A DNA stretch of 64,000 nt from Chondrus crispus (lineage: Eukaryota > Rhodophyta > Florideophyceae > Gigartinales > Gigartinaceae): contig NW_005178533.1 of assembly GCF_000350225.1 (NCBI RefSeq), positions 1 to 64,000 on the forward strand. Reading direction: 5' to 3'. This document shows positions 1 to 11,339 of the stretch, in pieces. The stretch's first letter is position 1, and every line of letters begins with the position of its first letter. A program made the translations under genes and the position numbers. Under the pieces are notes generated by a model. That model had not been told where the DNA came from. It did no database searches and worked only from the letters and a program-made list of their open reading frames with translations.

Positions 1-975
1 TATTTTGATTGAGCTGGGCAACCATATCCCACCCTTACTTATTTGCAACATTCACTTTCGGTCCTTTCATCTCTCTTCTAAGCTGCTCTCCTCTCCTGTT
101 TTCCGTTTATCATTTCGCTGTTTGTCGGCTACCAATGCTTTGTGTCTTCAGCTTTACCTCTTAGTAGTGAAAGAGTTGTTGCGGGTCTCGTGCTCCGAAC
201 TATGACCTGTACGCATGATAAAGGGCATACGGTGTCAAGCTTCGTAGTAGTCTGTTGTACTACAAACGTTTCTTACATTGGAACGTGCTCTTGATTTCAA
301 AATAGAGGTTTCAGAACCACGATTCCCTCTGATTCAATCAAGTGACATATTGGTGCAATGTGTCCCAGGAAATGAAGTCAGCATAGCGTTAAGACTCTTT
401 CATAGCACTATGCCAGAATAAAAGCAAAGCCCTAGGAATTGAGCCTGTGATTGTTCCGAAAAGAGGCTAACTTCCCACAAGTTCAGTTCCCGAGTTTACA
501 GATGCGCTATATCGAAAATTAATTCCGGTGGAATACGGAACTTCCCATATCAGACGGATATGGGTTTCATTGGCATGTATTATAAACTTCAGTCACGAAG
601 ATAACTATACCTCTCTGTAGCGTAGTGCACCTCCACACCGCCAACGACGGCGTACATCTCGGTGTAGAAAGCGTGATGCAAGGCACAGTCATCACCAGAG
701 TGTTCGGGTCCCTCTGTCCGGATAGCTCAGGGGAGTCGACGCGGTACCAAGGGTAGATCGTAGTGTGCGCGTAGGGGTGCACTCGAGAGGGAGTGCGCCA
801 GAAGGAATAAACAACAAGAAGGAGAAAGAAGAACGAAGAAGGAAGATAGTGTAGAAATGTAGAAAATAGGGGGATAAGTAAAGGAGAAACAAGAAAAAGG
901 ATGACAACGAAGGGTGCAGGTTACAGACTTAGCCAACTAGATAGGAGCCGTAAAGGATCCTACCAGAGGTGGGGT
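1..975. other. Intergenic, no gene seen
   Basis: No ORF here has recognisable domains or convincing coding character. The short open frames on both strands look like chance ORFs. Confidence 0.5.
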
Positions 976-980
976 CTGAT

Positions 981-1026
981 CACCTGATGCCTCTTTACTG
1001 TAGCACCTGATGCCTCTTTACTGTAG
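981..1026. repeat. Perfect 23-bp tandem duplication
   Basis: Two identical 23-bp units (981-1003 and 1004-1026), each beginning CACCTGATGCC and ending in TTACTGTAG, followed by a further CACC. Each unit carries one copy of the TACTGTA heptamer that recurs through the window. Confidence 0.9.
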
Positions 1027-1159
1027 CACCTTCCGACACCCGACCTATATAGGCCGGGCGCTGTCGTCGGCGTCGGTTACTAAATGGTAATTAATAATTA
1101 ATTATCGACATTGGAATTGCCACACGCCAATAGATGCTAATTAGCGTAGAAACTTGTGG

Positions 1160-1350
1160 GGACCACGTATGTATACGTGTCGTACACGTGTTGTACACGT
1201 ATCATATACGTGTCATACGATTGTCATACAGGTGTGGGCACGTGTGGTACACGTGGGGTACCTTCCCAAGTGTGCGCGCACAGTACACGCGTGGTATCAT
1301 CCAAATTGTACGCGTACACTTTGGATGAGCACACGTGTGACACACGTGTC
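1160..1350. repeat. Degenerate GTACACGTGT array
   Basis: About 190 bp built from imperfect 10-12 bp units of the form GTAYACGTGT. It includes several palindromic CACGTG (E-box/G-box) cores. Long ORFs across it in all frames are a by-product of the repeat. It could be a decayed minisatellite or a cluster of bHLH/bZIP sites; the sequence does not decide. Confidence 0.7.
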
Positions 1351-1483
1351 AAAAGCGGGGAGCGCGGACCCACGACGGCGGTGACCAAGCGTACATACAG
1401 GGTAGGGTCACTGTACTACATTCTCGATGAGGACCACGCGGCGTATAAAGAAAAACAAAATCACTACCATTATAACGTATAGT

Positions 1484-4400
1484 TTTGTAACAAGGCAATG
1501 TTTGGCGAAGATCTGACTTATATTCAAATAAGAGCTCCATTTCGTTATATGAGTTGATGAAATAGTTGATCTGCAATGAGAGACTCGTTTGGTAATACCA
1601 TATACAACCAATAGGATTGTGTCCATTTTTGGAAACAGAGAATCGTAAAACTCGCATTGGGCTAATTTAGTGTTCTACCAGCAGCGATTGGAGTCCTTTA
1701 TATAAGCTTAGGAACCGTTTTAGACATACAAAAGCGATTTAAATCCAGGAACATCGGTTTGATGTGTGAATCATCTACCGTGATTGCTCCAAAGTTAGGT
1801 GGAAGGTCGCAGTATAAAACTATATATGTATATATATATATACAGATATTGAACTTATCTCTTTAAGACTCGGTAAATATTTAACGGAAAGTACTATAAT
1901 ATATATTGCAGCAATTGTTTATGGTTTCAACTTTGAAGAAGTACAGATCATATCTGCTTATTCCTGTTCATTTCAGTTTAAAAGCTCCCGTTGAGAAAAT
2001 GGATCATCAAATTCAGTCAGTTTTCTTTCGTGCTTAAGCTTACTAGGGAAATACAAGATTCTACAATTGGAGAGTAAACACTATGAGTATGGCATTTATT
2101 TATACTTTGTATAAAATACTATCTATGTCCTCCCCAATGGACTGACTGCGCCATCCTTTTAAAGAATGGCGAGGAGATAAAGTGCAAAGTTCTTGCTATA
2201 CCAGGACGAATTGGCAAAGAACGAGTAAAAAAGGACTCAATAGAGTTCAACGGATAGATGGGTATCATTAGGGGCACCGTAGCGGTGCTGTATTGGGGAC
2301 AACGTCTAGGGCGACATGATAGATAACGTAAAAAGGGTGTTCGTGTGTTGGAGGGAGATACTCGCATTGCTGGACTACAGTACCGGCCATGGTGAAGCAT
2401 ATGCGGATCCTAAGTGAAGTGACGGAGAGAGAATTGCGCAGTGCCACTCGATTCGTCGGTAGAACAGGCAAAGATCGCACGCGTCACGCCGCATATGGTT
2501 AGCAGAAGAGGGAAACGGAAGCAATTTCGGGCACTTCAACCTGCTACGAGGCTCTCTGATAGAGCTGAATCGGTCCAGTCACGGACTGGAACGGAAAACT
2601 CACCGTTTGGATGTGCCATATATAAAGATCTTTACGTAACTGTTCGAAAAACAACTCACTTAGCGCTGACCCAGTCGAGAATTCCTCTGGGCTCAGTGAC
2701 CGATAATTCCTGCGTGTGGTACGATCAAGTAGAAGAACACCGGGAAAGTTATCAGTCCACAAGTTACAGGGACTCGAAGTACAGTAGAGAAGGATTCAGG
2801 GCTGGTCATTGCCACTGCGTTTACTCTTTTGATCTAGCTCGACAATATTCTAAACATAAGGGGGACTGGGGGAAAGGGCATAATGTATTGTATTGAAGTT
2901 AGTTTTAGATTGAAATAATAGTAAATGAAGTCTTCTTTCCACCGTACTTTTGTGTCTGGGTTCGTCGGTATAGCTTTGCTGTCCATGATCGTGGAATGAT
3001 GGAAGGCCCTCTGGAAAGGCAGTTAAGAAGATGTCTTGGCTAAGTGATGGAATTGCCGTTATTCGGCACCAATGCCGTGGAGGATAACTCCGTCCTCCTC
3101 GAGGGTTTTCCCTTGTGACTACAGTATATGTAATAGTGGTAGCCGCCCTTTTGGGGTTGGGTTCTACAAGTCAATTAGTCTATTGCCTGCTACCAGCACC
3201 CGACAGTGGTTGGCGTAGTGTGTGTCTTGTATTCGCTGACGGGGCAATTCATGCGATCCATAACTGTTCTAAGAAGTAACTAGGATTTCTATAAAATTTG
3301 CGAAGTTCGAGAGAGGAAAGCAAGAAGGAGCAGGTAACAACCACTCAGTTGTTTCCGATTTACACCGACATGTATGTTCAATTTGGGAACCGCTTTGCAT
3401 CCAAAATCAACAGCATAAGTCAGTCTGTTATTTTTACTAACGCTCTGCGCCGCCTAAAATATATGCATGATACTGCTGCTTTCTATATGGTAGTAGAAAT
3501 GTCTTACTCCAAAGTGATTCGTAAACCATCCTTCAATACAGTTAACACATTTCATAAGAATCATCCCCAAGACCTGTTTCAGAACATGTAATTGTATTAT
3601 CTTCCAATTTCTCAAATTATTTCGGTATATCATGACTTGAAAATATATATTTAAATTTAAGCTAAAGCTTAATTTGAAAAAGTATTTTGTACAGAGAATT
3701 CTTGGTTTTCTTTACAAAGAAAACCAGGAATCTTCAGTACATTCCAAGAATCATACCACAAATCCGTTTATCTTCCCATCCATCCAAGCAATGAGTATCT
3801 GTCGGTGCTGCTCTCAGTTATAAACTCTTGAAAATATGTACAGAAGATTTGTACTCTCTATGGATTAACCTACTCATTCTGACCAATAGGTCAACAGTAT
3901 TACGTTCTAGTTATATATAGATATAGGTTCAGTAGTCCTTACTTATGAATAATCCACGACTTCCTGTGCCAAACTGGCCTTCTCTATGGGCCCTTTTCTG
4001 TAAGGCAATAATTGTCTCATAGTTCAATACGCTTTGCACCTTTCAAATGCATGCATTATGATTTTTCATGAAGGAACCACGTTGATAGCTTCATCTGAAA
4101 TCCTCAACGGAAACATTTGCCAGTACAACTTTCCACAACGTTTTCAAAACAGAAATGTAGTTCTGCAACTTGTAGACAAAATGCTAAAACGGCTATTTTA
4201 GTCTACAGGCGTAGAATTATCACCAGGAAAAGTAGTGTAATAGCAGTCTGATTCTGTATCACTCGAGGCGAGGTGTTTACTTGGATGGAAACGTCCAGGT
4301 GGTGGCTCAAGATGATGAAAGTGCGTCACGCTATAGTTGTAGGCCGGTGCTGATCGGCGGAGTTAGTGAAAAGTCGAGTTTTAGCTACTGTAGGCTACAG

Positions 4401-4716
4401 TAAGCGGTATTGGGAAAGTCGAGCTAATATGGCGACCCAGCCGGCAGCACTGCTAGGCAGGAAAGAGAAGCTGCATCAGGCGAGCAATAAACAGCAGGCA
4501 GGCATGCTTTCCTCAGCCCCTATTATTCGGCTCTTCAGACCCGGTCGAATCTCTTCCTACGCTTCTAGCTTCCCAACTAGTATAGATATCCCTGTGCTCC
4601 TTTTTTGTGACGGCTATTTTTTGCCCCAGTCGGGTTATTTTCCTCCTGCTTCGGTCTTGTTGAGCGCTACGTCCCGAGAGTAGGTTCGTTGAACGCAGAA
4701 TTGTGTTGTCGTTAAG
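1484..4716. other. AT-rich intergenic region, no supported gene
   Basis: Open frames such as 2441-2896 (+) and 3298-3591 (+) have no recognisable domain, and the first begins with GTG, so neither is called. The stretch holds an AT-microsatellite-like run near 1825-1845 and a 16-bp hairpin at 3698-3731. Confidence 0.5.
3698..3731. repeat. Short hairpin
   Basis: Inverted arms of 16 nt (3698-3713 and 3716-3731) with one mismatch and a 2-nt loop. The arms are A/T-rich with AAAGAAAACC on one side. Confidence 0.8.
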
Positions 4717-4772
4717 AAGATATACGTTTTGTCTCCGGGAGACCGGTCTCCTGGAGACAAAACGTATATCTT
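4717..4772. repeat. 56-bp near-perfect palindrome
   Basis: Two 28-nt arms that are reverse complements with a single mismatch and no loop. The arm starts AAGATATACG and the centre is GACCGGTC. A second, perfect palindrome follows after one base. Confidence 0.95.
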
Positions 4773-4773
4773 A

Positions 4774-4795
4774 AAAAGTACGGGCCCGTACTTTT
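4774..4795. repeat. 22-bp perfect palindrome
   Basis: AAAAGTACGGG followed directly by its reverse complement, with no loop. It lies immediately beside the 56-bp palindrome and about 40 bp left of the TCACAAA-rich element. Confidence 0.95.
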
Positions 4796-4835
4796 CGAGT
4801 AGTGTCCTCCCGAAAAGTGTGGGGTGGTCCTATTT

Positions 4836-5906
4836 TGTGATCCGGGCATAAACTTCACAAAATGCACACAAACGTCTCAAAAGTCTCACAAGTTTTGTGA
4901 ATCTCGCTTTTTTTGTGAATCTCACTTTATTTTCGTGACGTCAACATCTCGAAGTGCTCTTTTGTTGACTGTTTTGTGATTCACACACAAATTGTTTGGT
5001 GACTCTCACACCGTTGTCTCACAATCATCTCTAACATCAACAAACCATCACAAACCCATCTAAAAAGCATAGCTGATAGCCTTGTTCTACAGACATTTTA
5101 CGGCCTTCACTCTCGGGCTTGTGAAGCCTGCCTTATTCGTCGAGGAATGCGTCGCTCAGAGTCAAACTCCCTCTCATGGACAGGAGAGGGCCCATGTCGC
5201 TTCAGTGTAGGGCGAGAATGCCAGACCGTCCGGCAGCTGCAGCAGATAGCTTGCATACATGTAGAACAGCACTGCACCTGGCGCGAGCCCTTTCTAAGTG
5301 TCTTGGGTCGCCCGTCTTTTGTCCCTCTTTTGACCTAACTACAGACTGCGCAGTAGGTTTGGGTCCCACTGACCTTCTCGTGCAGTAAATTCCGGTTCAA
5401 CCTACGCAATTGCAAACACGAAGGGAAGGGGAAGTGTCTCTGGAAATTAGCCGTAGAGGGCTGGAAAGGGAGATCTTTTTTGTGTGACGTTGTTCAGTTT
5501 GTTTGCCTTTTGAGATGGAGAGCCTTTTATATGTGATCTTCCTGATGCCCTCACACAACTCACACAAAGCCATCACAAAATGCACACTGCCATCACAAAA
5601 TGCACACTGTCAGTGTGAGAGTTTTGATTTCAAGGTTGACGTTTGAGAGTTTTGAGATGTGTCTCACAAAACCATCACAAAAGATTCACGAAAACGTGTG
5701 ATGTTTGAGACTATTTTTGTGATGATCACAAAACGTTCTCAAAAAGTGCTACAATTCAACAAATATTCACAAACCATCTGTGACGAATAAGAAGATGTAG
5801 TGAGACGAATGAGATGACGGCGGCGAAAAGAGCAAAACTCTCACAAATCGTCACACAAATCGTCTCACTTTTTGTGACGCCCTAAATCGTCACAAACCGG
5901 ATCACA
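4836..5906. mobile_element. Putative non-autonomous DNA transposon with TCACAAA subterminal repeats
   Basis: The ends carry a 10-bp inverted match, TGTGATCCGG at 4836-4845 and its complement at 5897-5906. Inside each end (about 4836-5060 and 5535-5906) are dozens of TCACAAA/TTTGTGA-like motifs in both orientations, including a 19-bp tandem duplication around 5569-5608. The 5100-5530 core lacks these motifs and encodes nothing recognisable. Short TIRs with dense subterminal motifs are typical of binding sites for hAT- or Mutator-type transposases (known for those families). No clear target-site duplication was found, so family and exact ends are uncertain. Confidence 0.55.
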
Positions 5907-5909
5907 GGG

Positions 5910-8350
5910 ATATATCTACAGCAGTGTATCTCCATGTGGCATATACGGTTTAGCTTCGTTGTTGTCTGCTTTGTCCGTTTCAAATATGCTAAAATTGACG
6001 TTCCTGCGAAGCATCACCCACGCTCCCAAAGTTGGTGCCCAAAGTATCCATTTTTCAACAAGCCTAAATGAAATTTCTGGTGTGCTTCGATAGTAGGAGT
6101 CTAGAACAGTATATGGGAAAAAGATATCTGCAGCCTCAGAAGGCTTGAACATGATACCCTACGGAAAGCAATACAGGTAAATATTTCGACACTAAGGCGA
6201 AATTTGGGGTAATCAAATAGTTCCTATATTGTAACTATCTCTGTTCCAAAGATACGCACAGTCATTCTCCCTCCAAGTCAAATTTCTTATTATTTATTTG
6301 TTTCTGCGCAAATGTATATTTAAGTTTTATCAATAACATGCCTGGAACAGCGTTACGAGCTGCAAATGGTTTAGAATATTTCAGATATATGTGTAATGAT
6401 ATTTTGATTGTAATGGTAACTCACACTTAGCATTTTGGGGGGTTTAAACTCATTGAAGCCCGTCTGCAATCAAGACGAGCAACATGGGTTTTCAATTCCC
6501 ATAAAATACAGTGGAGCTCTTCATGTCCTAAAGGTTTGCCTATCTGCACTGGCAAGAGTGCTCGGGTCTACAATTTGAATGGGGTTCGCAAACAAGACTC
6601 ATTTCTTCAGGCGAAATGTCGATCCTTCTGACAAATGCGAATGAACAGATTTGATATATCACATATGTTTCGTTATCCATGACTAATAATTCAATGATGG
6701 TTGGAGCGGGAGGAACTATCTTCGAACAATACTTGAAGTGTCACTTATTGTAGTAGTCTAAAACGCCAGGGTCTTACGAATACAAAGCATATTGGAAAGG
6801 TTCCGCAAGTGGTTCGTGGGATACCAGGGCTTGTAGCCCGTCTGTGACGGCCCCAGATGAAGTCAAGAGTACAAAGACATGCAGCCAACTTCAGATAGAA
6901 GCAGAATGAAAGAATCCCAGCAGGAGTGATGATGAAGGGCAATAGGGCACGGTCACTTGACGACAACGAGGACAGACGGCGGTGCGCAAACCTGTTTTCT
7001 GAAAAGTGGAAGGCGTGACGGAAGAAAAACCTTCGAGCAAAGTCCTACTCTGTCCCGAAGCTTAACAGTGGAAACATTCGCGTACCTTTTCATCGAAGTT
7101 GGCTCCCTCCATGTACTCCTTATTACAGTGCAGCGAGTGCTAGTCCACAACACTTATTACCGCAAATAATTGCAATATATACTGCAGAATAGATATCAAT
7201 CGGACAGGGCAAAGGTAGCGAAAGAGAGACCTTGAAGGATAAGGTCGAGGTAGTGTTCGACAGAAAAAATCCACAGAAACACCCTTCTTCTTAACGACTT
7301 TCGAAATACTTCCGGATTCTCTTCTAAATGACATATGGAAAATCCAGATCCATAACGGATATAGTCCAATTTTCACTGTACTAAGTATTGTGTCAGCCAG
7401 AATTTCCTAATTGATGAAAAGGAATTGAGCATTTCGCGTTCTGGGATTCTTTTTGTGTGACTTGCAATGTATTGCTTCAGGTGAATCTGTTGGAAGTAGT
7501 TGAAATCAAGTCATTGACACGTCGGCACTGACAGATGGAATTTGCAGTCAAAATCATATTCACTTGTTTTCCAGCTTTGCGCTGATATAAATATGGGAAA
7601 AGATCTCGAAACACGTGGTGGGCTCCAGAAAACCCCCGAAACAACCGAAAGCCTATCGCACGGAAGAAGTACAAGTCTCGTTCTTTGTACAACGATTAAC
7701 TCCTTCATGCCGGTCAAAATCGCTTTTCTATGAGTAATGCTCCCCAAAACCATAAAGTTTCCCCAACCCCAAAACAGCTTCCTAGTTCATTGGCGACATT
7801 AGAGTAATTAAATTTTTTAGATCATAGTTGCTTATGAAATTATGTAATTGCGACTTTAATCGGATTAATGTGAGTAGTGTCCAGACGACCAGCAATTTCC
7901 CTCATATGAGGTGAAATGTTCTACAGTAAAATGTAAACAAATATTAGGATTTTCGCAAGTTTAGAACAAAAGGAGCACAATTTTTATGAAGTAAAACTTT
8001 GAGCGAGTATATATACAACTGTAAACAGCTAGTTTGCAACTTACAAGCTATCTCAGTGTTCTGCACGGATCGCTGAGTCTAAAAAGTGGAGGTTCAACTC
8101 CTCGCTGAGGACTATAGTGGTCGAAAAATCCCTTCGGGGATCTCGATGGTTCTTGTTTGTGACCTGCAGCCCAAGACGCAAACCAGCACCAACTCGAGCA
8201 TGAGATTGAACAGGGGGACATCTCATAAAGGTGCATTCCGAATTGGCTGCAGGTCTTCCAAGTAAGTCTTTGGGCGCAGGATAGAATCAAAGGGGGCAAA
8301 AGGACTTTTTATCTCTTTTCGCCGTATTTAGCCCAAATTCTGACCAATTT
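5910..8350. other. AT-rich intergenic region, no supported gene
   Basis: Several 60-80 codon open frames on both strands, none with a recognisable domain. A GGTTCAACTCC string near 8088 looks like a tRNA T-arm, but a full cloverleaf could not be built. Confidence 0.5.
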
Positions 8351-8352
8351 AG

Positions 8353-9153
8353 TCAGTTCGAAAGACGAAGAGCAGCTTTAGAACTAATAGTACTTACCCG
8401 TGTAAGTAAGATCGTGACGGTCGTCGACGTGTTTCTTAAAGCAGTCACGCCCGGTCTGGTGGTGACATAGATATACTTCTTTGTCAAAGTAGAACTTGCA
8501 AGCGGAGCAAATAAACTTCGATTTCCTTGTGCTTTTCCGAGTATTGCATCTGGGTTGATAAAGAGCGTTAAGCTCCTCTCCAGAAGCACTCTTACGTTTG
8601 CGAGTGGTTGGAGTGAAGTGCGTACTAATTCCACTAACATTTCCATTCCTGCCGGAAGTTCCGACCTTCGAACCAAATTCGGTCCGGCACCTGTGTCCAA
8701 CACGGACAACATTCGACTCATCAATCCGACCGTTGGTCCAATATCCGCGTAAAATTTGTAGTTTTTTCGCGCGAGGACCAAGATCTTGTCAGGACATTCT
8801 TGTCGCTTAACCCTGTACCAGGGCCTACGAATTTGATCCATCGGACGATCCTTGTCTCGACTTAGAATTTTCTTGACAACAGTCGGCTCCTTCGGCTTAC
8901 CCCCTATTTCAACTACCTCCTCGTCGAGGCCTTCCCTTCTTGCTAGAGACGGGGAACGGGACTGAGTCCCGGACGCAGTACGTTGAACCTGCGCCACTCG
9001 TGACTCCCTCGAGATTCCCCTCTCTAGTTTCCCTGCGGCTGCGGGTTCCTTCTCACGTCCGACGACGCGGGTCCCGCGGCGTGCCCTCTGAAGGGTTGGT
9101 TCGACCTCGGCGTTGAAGCACTCAGCGTGCTCGCCGTATGCGAATCGAACCAA
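8353..9153 (-). CDS. Ty3/gypsy-type retropepsin-like ORF (truncated pol)
   Basis: The 266-residue frame lies just downstream of, and overlaps by about 130 bp, the gag ORF in a different frame, as in elements that express pro/pol by ribosomal frameshifting (family knowledge; no slippery site was verified). Around residues 145-165 it has an aspartic-protease active site, VLDTGAGPNLV, preceded by a hydrophobic strand. No reverse transcriptase, RNase H or integrase follows: the frame stops at 8353 and the sequence to its left has no pol motifs. The unit is therefore a gag-pro remnant or a non-autonomous derivative. The first ~100 residues are basic and low in recognisable structure. Confidence 0.65.
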   Translation of the reverse strand: MVRFAYGEHAECFNAEVEPTLQRARRGTRVVGREKEPAAAGKLERGISRESRVAQVQRTASGTQSRSPSLARREGLDEEVVEIGGKPKEPTVVKKILSRDKDRPMDQIRRPWYRVKRQECPDKILVLARKNYKFYADIGPTVGLMSRMLSVLDTGAGPNLVRRSELPAGMEMLVELVRTSLQPLANVRVLLERSLTLFINPDAILGKAQGNRSLFAPLASSTLTKKYIYVTTRPGVTALRNTSTTVTILLTRVSTISSKAALRLSN

Positions 9154-11330
9154 TTCTTGACCTTCAAATAACTCGTCGATGATATCCCTAATCTCTCCAT
9201 CGGAGACAACGCCTCATAATTTCCCAAAACTCGGTGCATTTCCCGGAGGGAAAGAATGCACGTTGGCGCGGCGTGCCCCTTTTCGTAACAGTGATAGCAC
9301 ACCAGTCCGTGCTTCTTGGCGGGATATTGCGGCCTAGGTCCTCCACGGGCCGGCGGCCTTCCTTGATGTTGCGGCCTTCCCATCCAGCCTGGCCTTCGAA
9401 ACGTTGTACCCTTGTCTTCCAACGGAATGCGCGGCGCCGGCGTATGGCCGCGCCCCCGGAACATCATCACGGGATCCGTGGGCTCTGAAAACGACTCCGT
9501 CGTGTATTTGGGCGTCGGTAAAGTTGACGACCCGCTTGCCCCGTAGTCCTCGTGTCCGTAGCCCTCCGATGGCTCATTAAAATTGCCGTCGGCTACAAAT
9601 GCTCTTTCATAATGATTTTCGCTACTTCCGTGCGCACCGCGTTCATCTGACGCGGAGATTGACTCGGCCAAGTGGACGGCGGCGTGACCTTTACGACCGG
9701 GATAAGAAGCCCTCGGCTTGTTCCCCGCCCTGAACGTCGCCGGCGTCTGAATCGTGACCTTCTTGGTCTTCTTGTCCTTGGCGCGGCTCGCCGAGCCATG
9801 CGCCTTTGCGTAATTTACCAATCTCAAAAATGAGACATCTCGGTTATCTTGTCGATACTGCGAGACCATGGGCTTGATACTGGCATCTAGCCCCTCGATG
9901 AACATGGTCATCTGCTCCTCCATAGAATAAACATTCCCACAGCGATTACTCGCGTCTGTTAGGCGAATGTAAAATTCCATCACGTCTTCAGACGGTCTCT
10001 GCTGAACTTCTCGCAACGCGAACACGGCTTGACGGATCGACTCGTCGGTTGCAAAACTCCTCAACAACCACTGTACGGCCTCTGGCCAAACGGATATCTT
10101 TCCGTGATGGGCCCCGGCCGTCTGAGACACCGAAGTGTACTGTCTCAAGGCGATGCCGCTTAAAAATTCAGGCAACATGCGGATCGCTTGCCCCTCGTTC
10201 ATTTCTTGAGTATCGAACTCTTGAACTAATTTTGCCAAAAAATCCAACACAAGGACCCCGTCCTCTCCTGTGAACGTGTTGTCCTTCTTCACCTTAGGCG
10301 GAATATCTCTCCTAATTTTTCGCACGGCGGTCCGCCGGGAACTTGACAAATATGTCTGCGGGTTCCGCAAGCGGTACGTTCGGTACGAAAGTAACTTCTT
10401 GAAGAGGTAGTTGGTCGGATTCAGCTCCTCTAACTCCTCCCATCGCGGCCCGCGCCGCGTTGCGACATCTTCGGGCTCGGCGTCCTTGTCTCTCCGCGAG
10501 GCGGACGAAGTGACTCCGCCTCGTCTGGAGGAAATTTTCTTGCTTGACGAAATTCCGTTTCCTTCTTCTGAACGGCGTTCGGAATCGCCCGAATGGTTCG
10601 ACGAACCGCCGTTACCATCTTCGGAGGGACCAAGCGACTCCGACTGTGAGTCGCGGTTCTCCGGATCGTCACTACAGTGACCCTTGCTTGTATGTCGATT
10701 GTCCTTCTTCGAGGGCTTCAACTTGGAACTCCGCTGCCGAGCGGGCTTGTCCTTCTTCGACCGACGGTCGCCCTCTCTACCCGAAGGGAGCGGCTCGACG
10801 TCCGATCCTTGCGGAGCTTGATCCGCGGCCTGCTCGAGGTCCTTGAGACGTTGCGCGGCGCGATCGAATCGGTCATCGATGCTTGTCCTAACTTTTCCTA
10901 AGGACTCCAAGGCTTGATTCGCGTCGCGCCTCGCGTCCTTGACCGAAATTTTCAACGAGGCTAGGACCTCCGGCTCCAGACCGTCGGTCGCCTCACCTCG
11001 CTCCTTCTCGGCGAGATCCACTCGAGCCGACAGCTCTCCCAAAACGGTGTGGAACTCGGATGCTTGCAACTCTAGTTGCTTCCGGACGAGGGCTAATTCA
11101 CCCTCGAGATTTTTCTTCGCTTCTTCGCGAATTTCGCTGCCCATCTTCTCGAACTTCTCGTCGAGGTCATTCTTGTCGGCGGCAATCCCCGTAGGGGATT
11201 CTTGATCTCCGGGATCCGTGGCCGCATTGGCCTGGCTCCGGGTGCGAGGACCCCTCGGGATCCTCGACGCCCGTGCTGATCCGCTTCTACTCGCCCCAGG
11301 ACCGACGTCCCCGGGTGCGCTTGTCGACAT
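9024..11330 (-). CDS. gag: Ty3/gypsy-type Gag polyprotein with zinc knuckle
   Basis: A long uninterrupted 768-residue ORF starting with ATG at 11330. The N-terminal third is charged and predicted coiled coil (heptad-like stretch around residues 70-175), followed by a Ser/Lys/Asp-rich linker. Residues ~345-500 resemble the retrotransposon gag (capsid) domain: a helical stretch with a WPEAVQWLLRSF motif and the typical spacing to a second helical block. Near residue 685 there is one CCHC zinc knuckle, CYHCYEKGHAAPTC, for RNA binding. It forms the structural shell that packages element RNA in the cytoplasm. An intact gag beside an incomplete pol is unusual; the ORF may be young, or the element may be mobilised in trans (inference). 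Confidence 0.8.
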   Translation of the reverse strand: MSTSAPGDVGPGASRSGSARASRIPRGPRTRSQANAATDPGDQESPTGIAADKNDLDEKFEKMGSEIREEAKKNLEGELALVRKQLELQASEFHTVLGELSARVDLAEKERGEATDGLEPEVLASLKISVKDARRDANQALESLGKVRTSIDDRFDRAAQRLKDLEQAADQAPQGSDVEPLPSGREGDRRSKKDKPARQRSSKLKPSKKDNRHTSKGHCSDDPENRDSQSESLGPSEDGNGGSSNHSGDSERRSEEGNGISSSKKISSRRGGVTSSASRRDKDAEPEDVATRRGPRWEELEELNPTNYLFKKLLSYRTYRLRNPQTYLSSSRRTAVRKIRRDIPPKVKKDNTFTGEDGVLVLDFLAKLVQEFDTQEMNEGQAIRMLPEFLSGIALRQYTSVSQTAGAHHGKISVWPEAVQWLLRSFATDESIRQAVFALREVQQRPSEDVMEFYIRLTDASNRCGNVYSMEEQMTMFIEGLDASIKPMVSQYRQDNRDVSFLRLVNYAKAHGSASRAKDKKTKKVTIQTPATFRAGNKPRASYPGRKGHAAVHLAESISASDERGAHGSSENHYERAFVADGNFNEPSEGYGHEDYGASGSSTLPTPKYTTESFSEPTDPVMMFRGRGHTPAPRIPLEDKGTTFRRPGWMGRPQHQGRPPARGGPRPQYPAKKHGLVCYHCYEKGHAAPTCILSLREMHRVLGNYEALSPMERLGISSTSYLKVKNWFDSHTASTLSASTPRSNQPFRGHAAGPASSDVRRNPQPQGN

Positions 11331-11339
11331 CGCTCGTAT

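Noticed and set aside
2441..2896. 151-codon plus-strand ORF
   Set aside because: Starts with GTG, no recognisable domain, and the composition is not clearly coding.
8041..8115. Possible tRNA (GGTTCAACTCC T-arm near 8088)
   Set aside because: The T-arm and a partial acceptor pair can be drawn, but there is no D-arm or proper anticodon arm, and the total length is about 61 nt.
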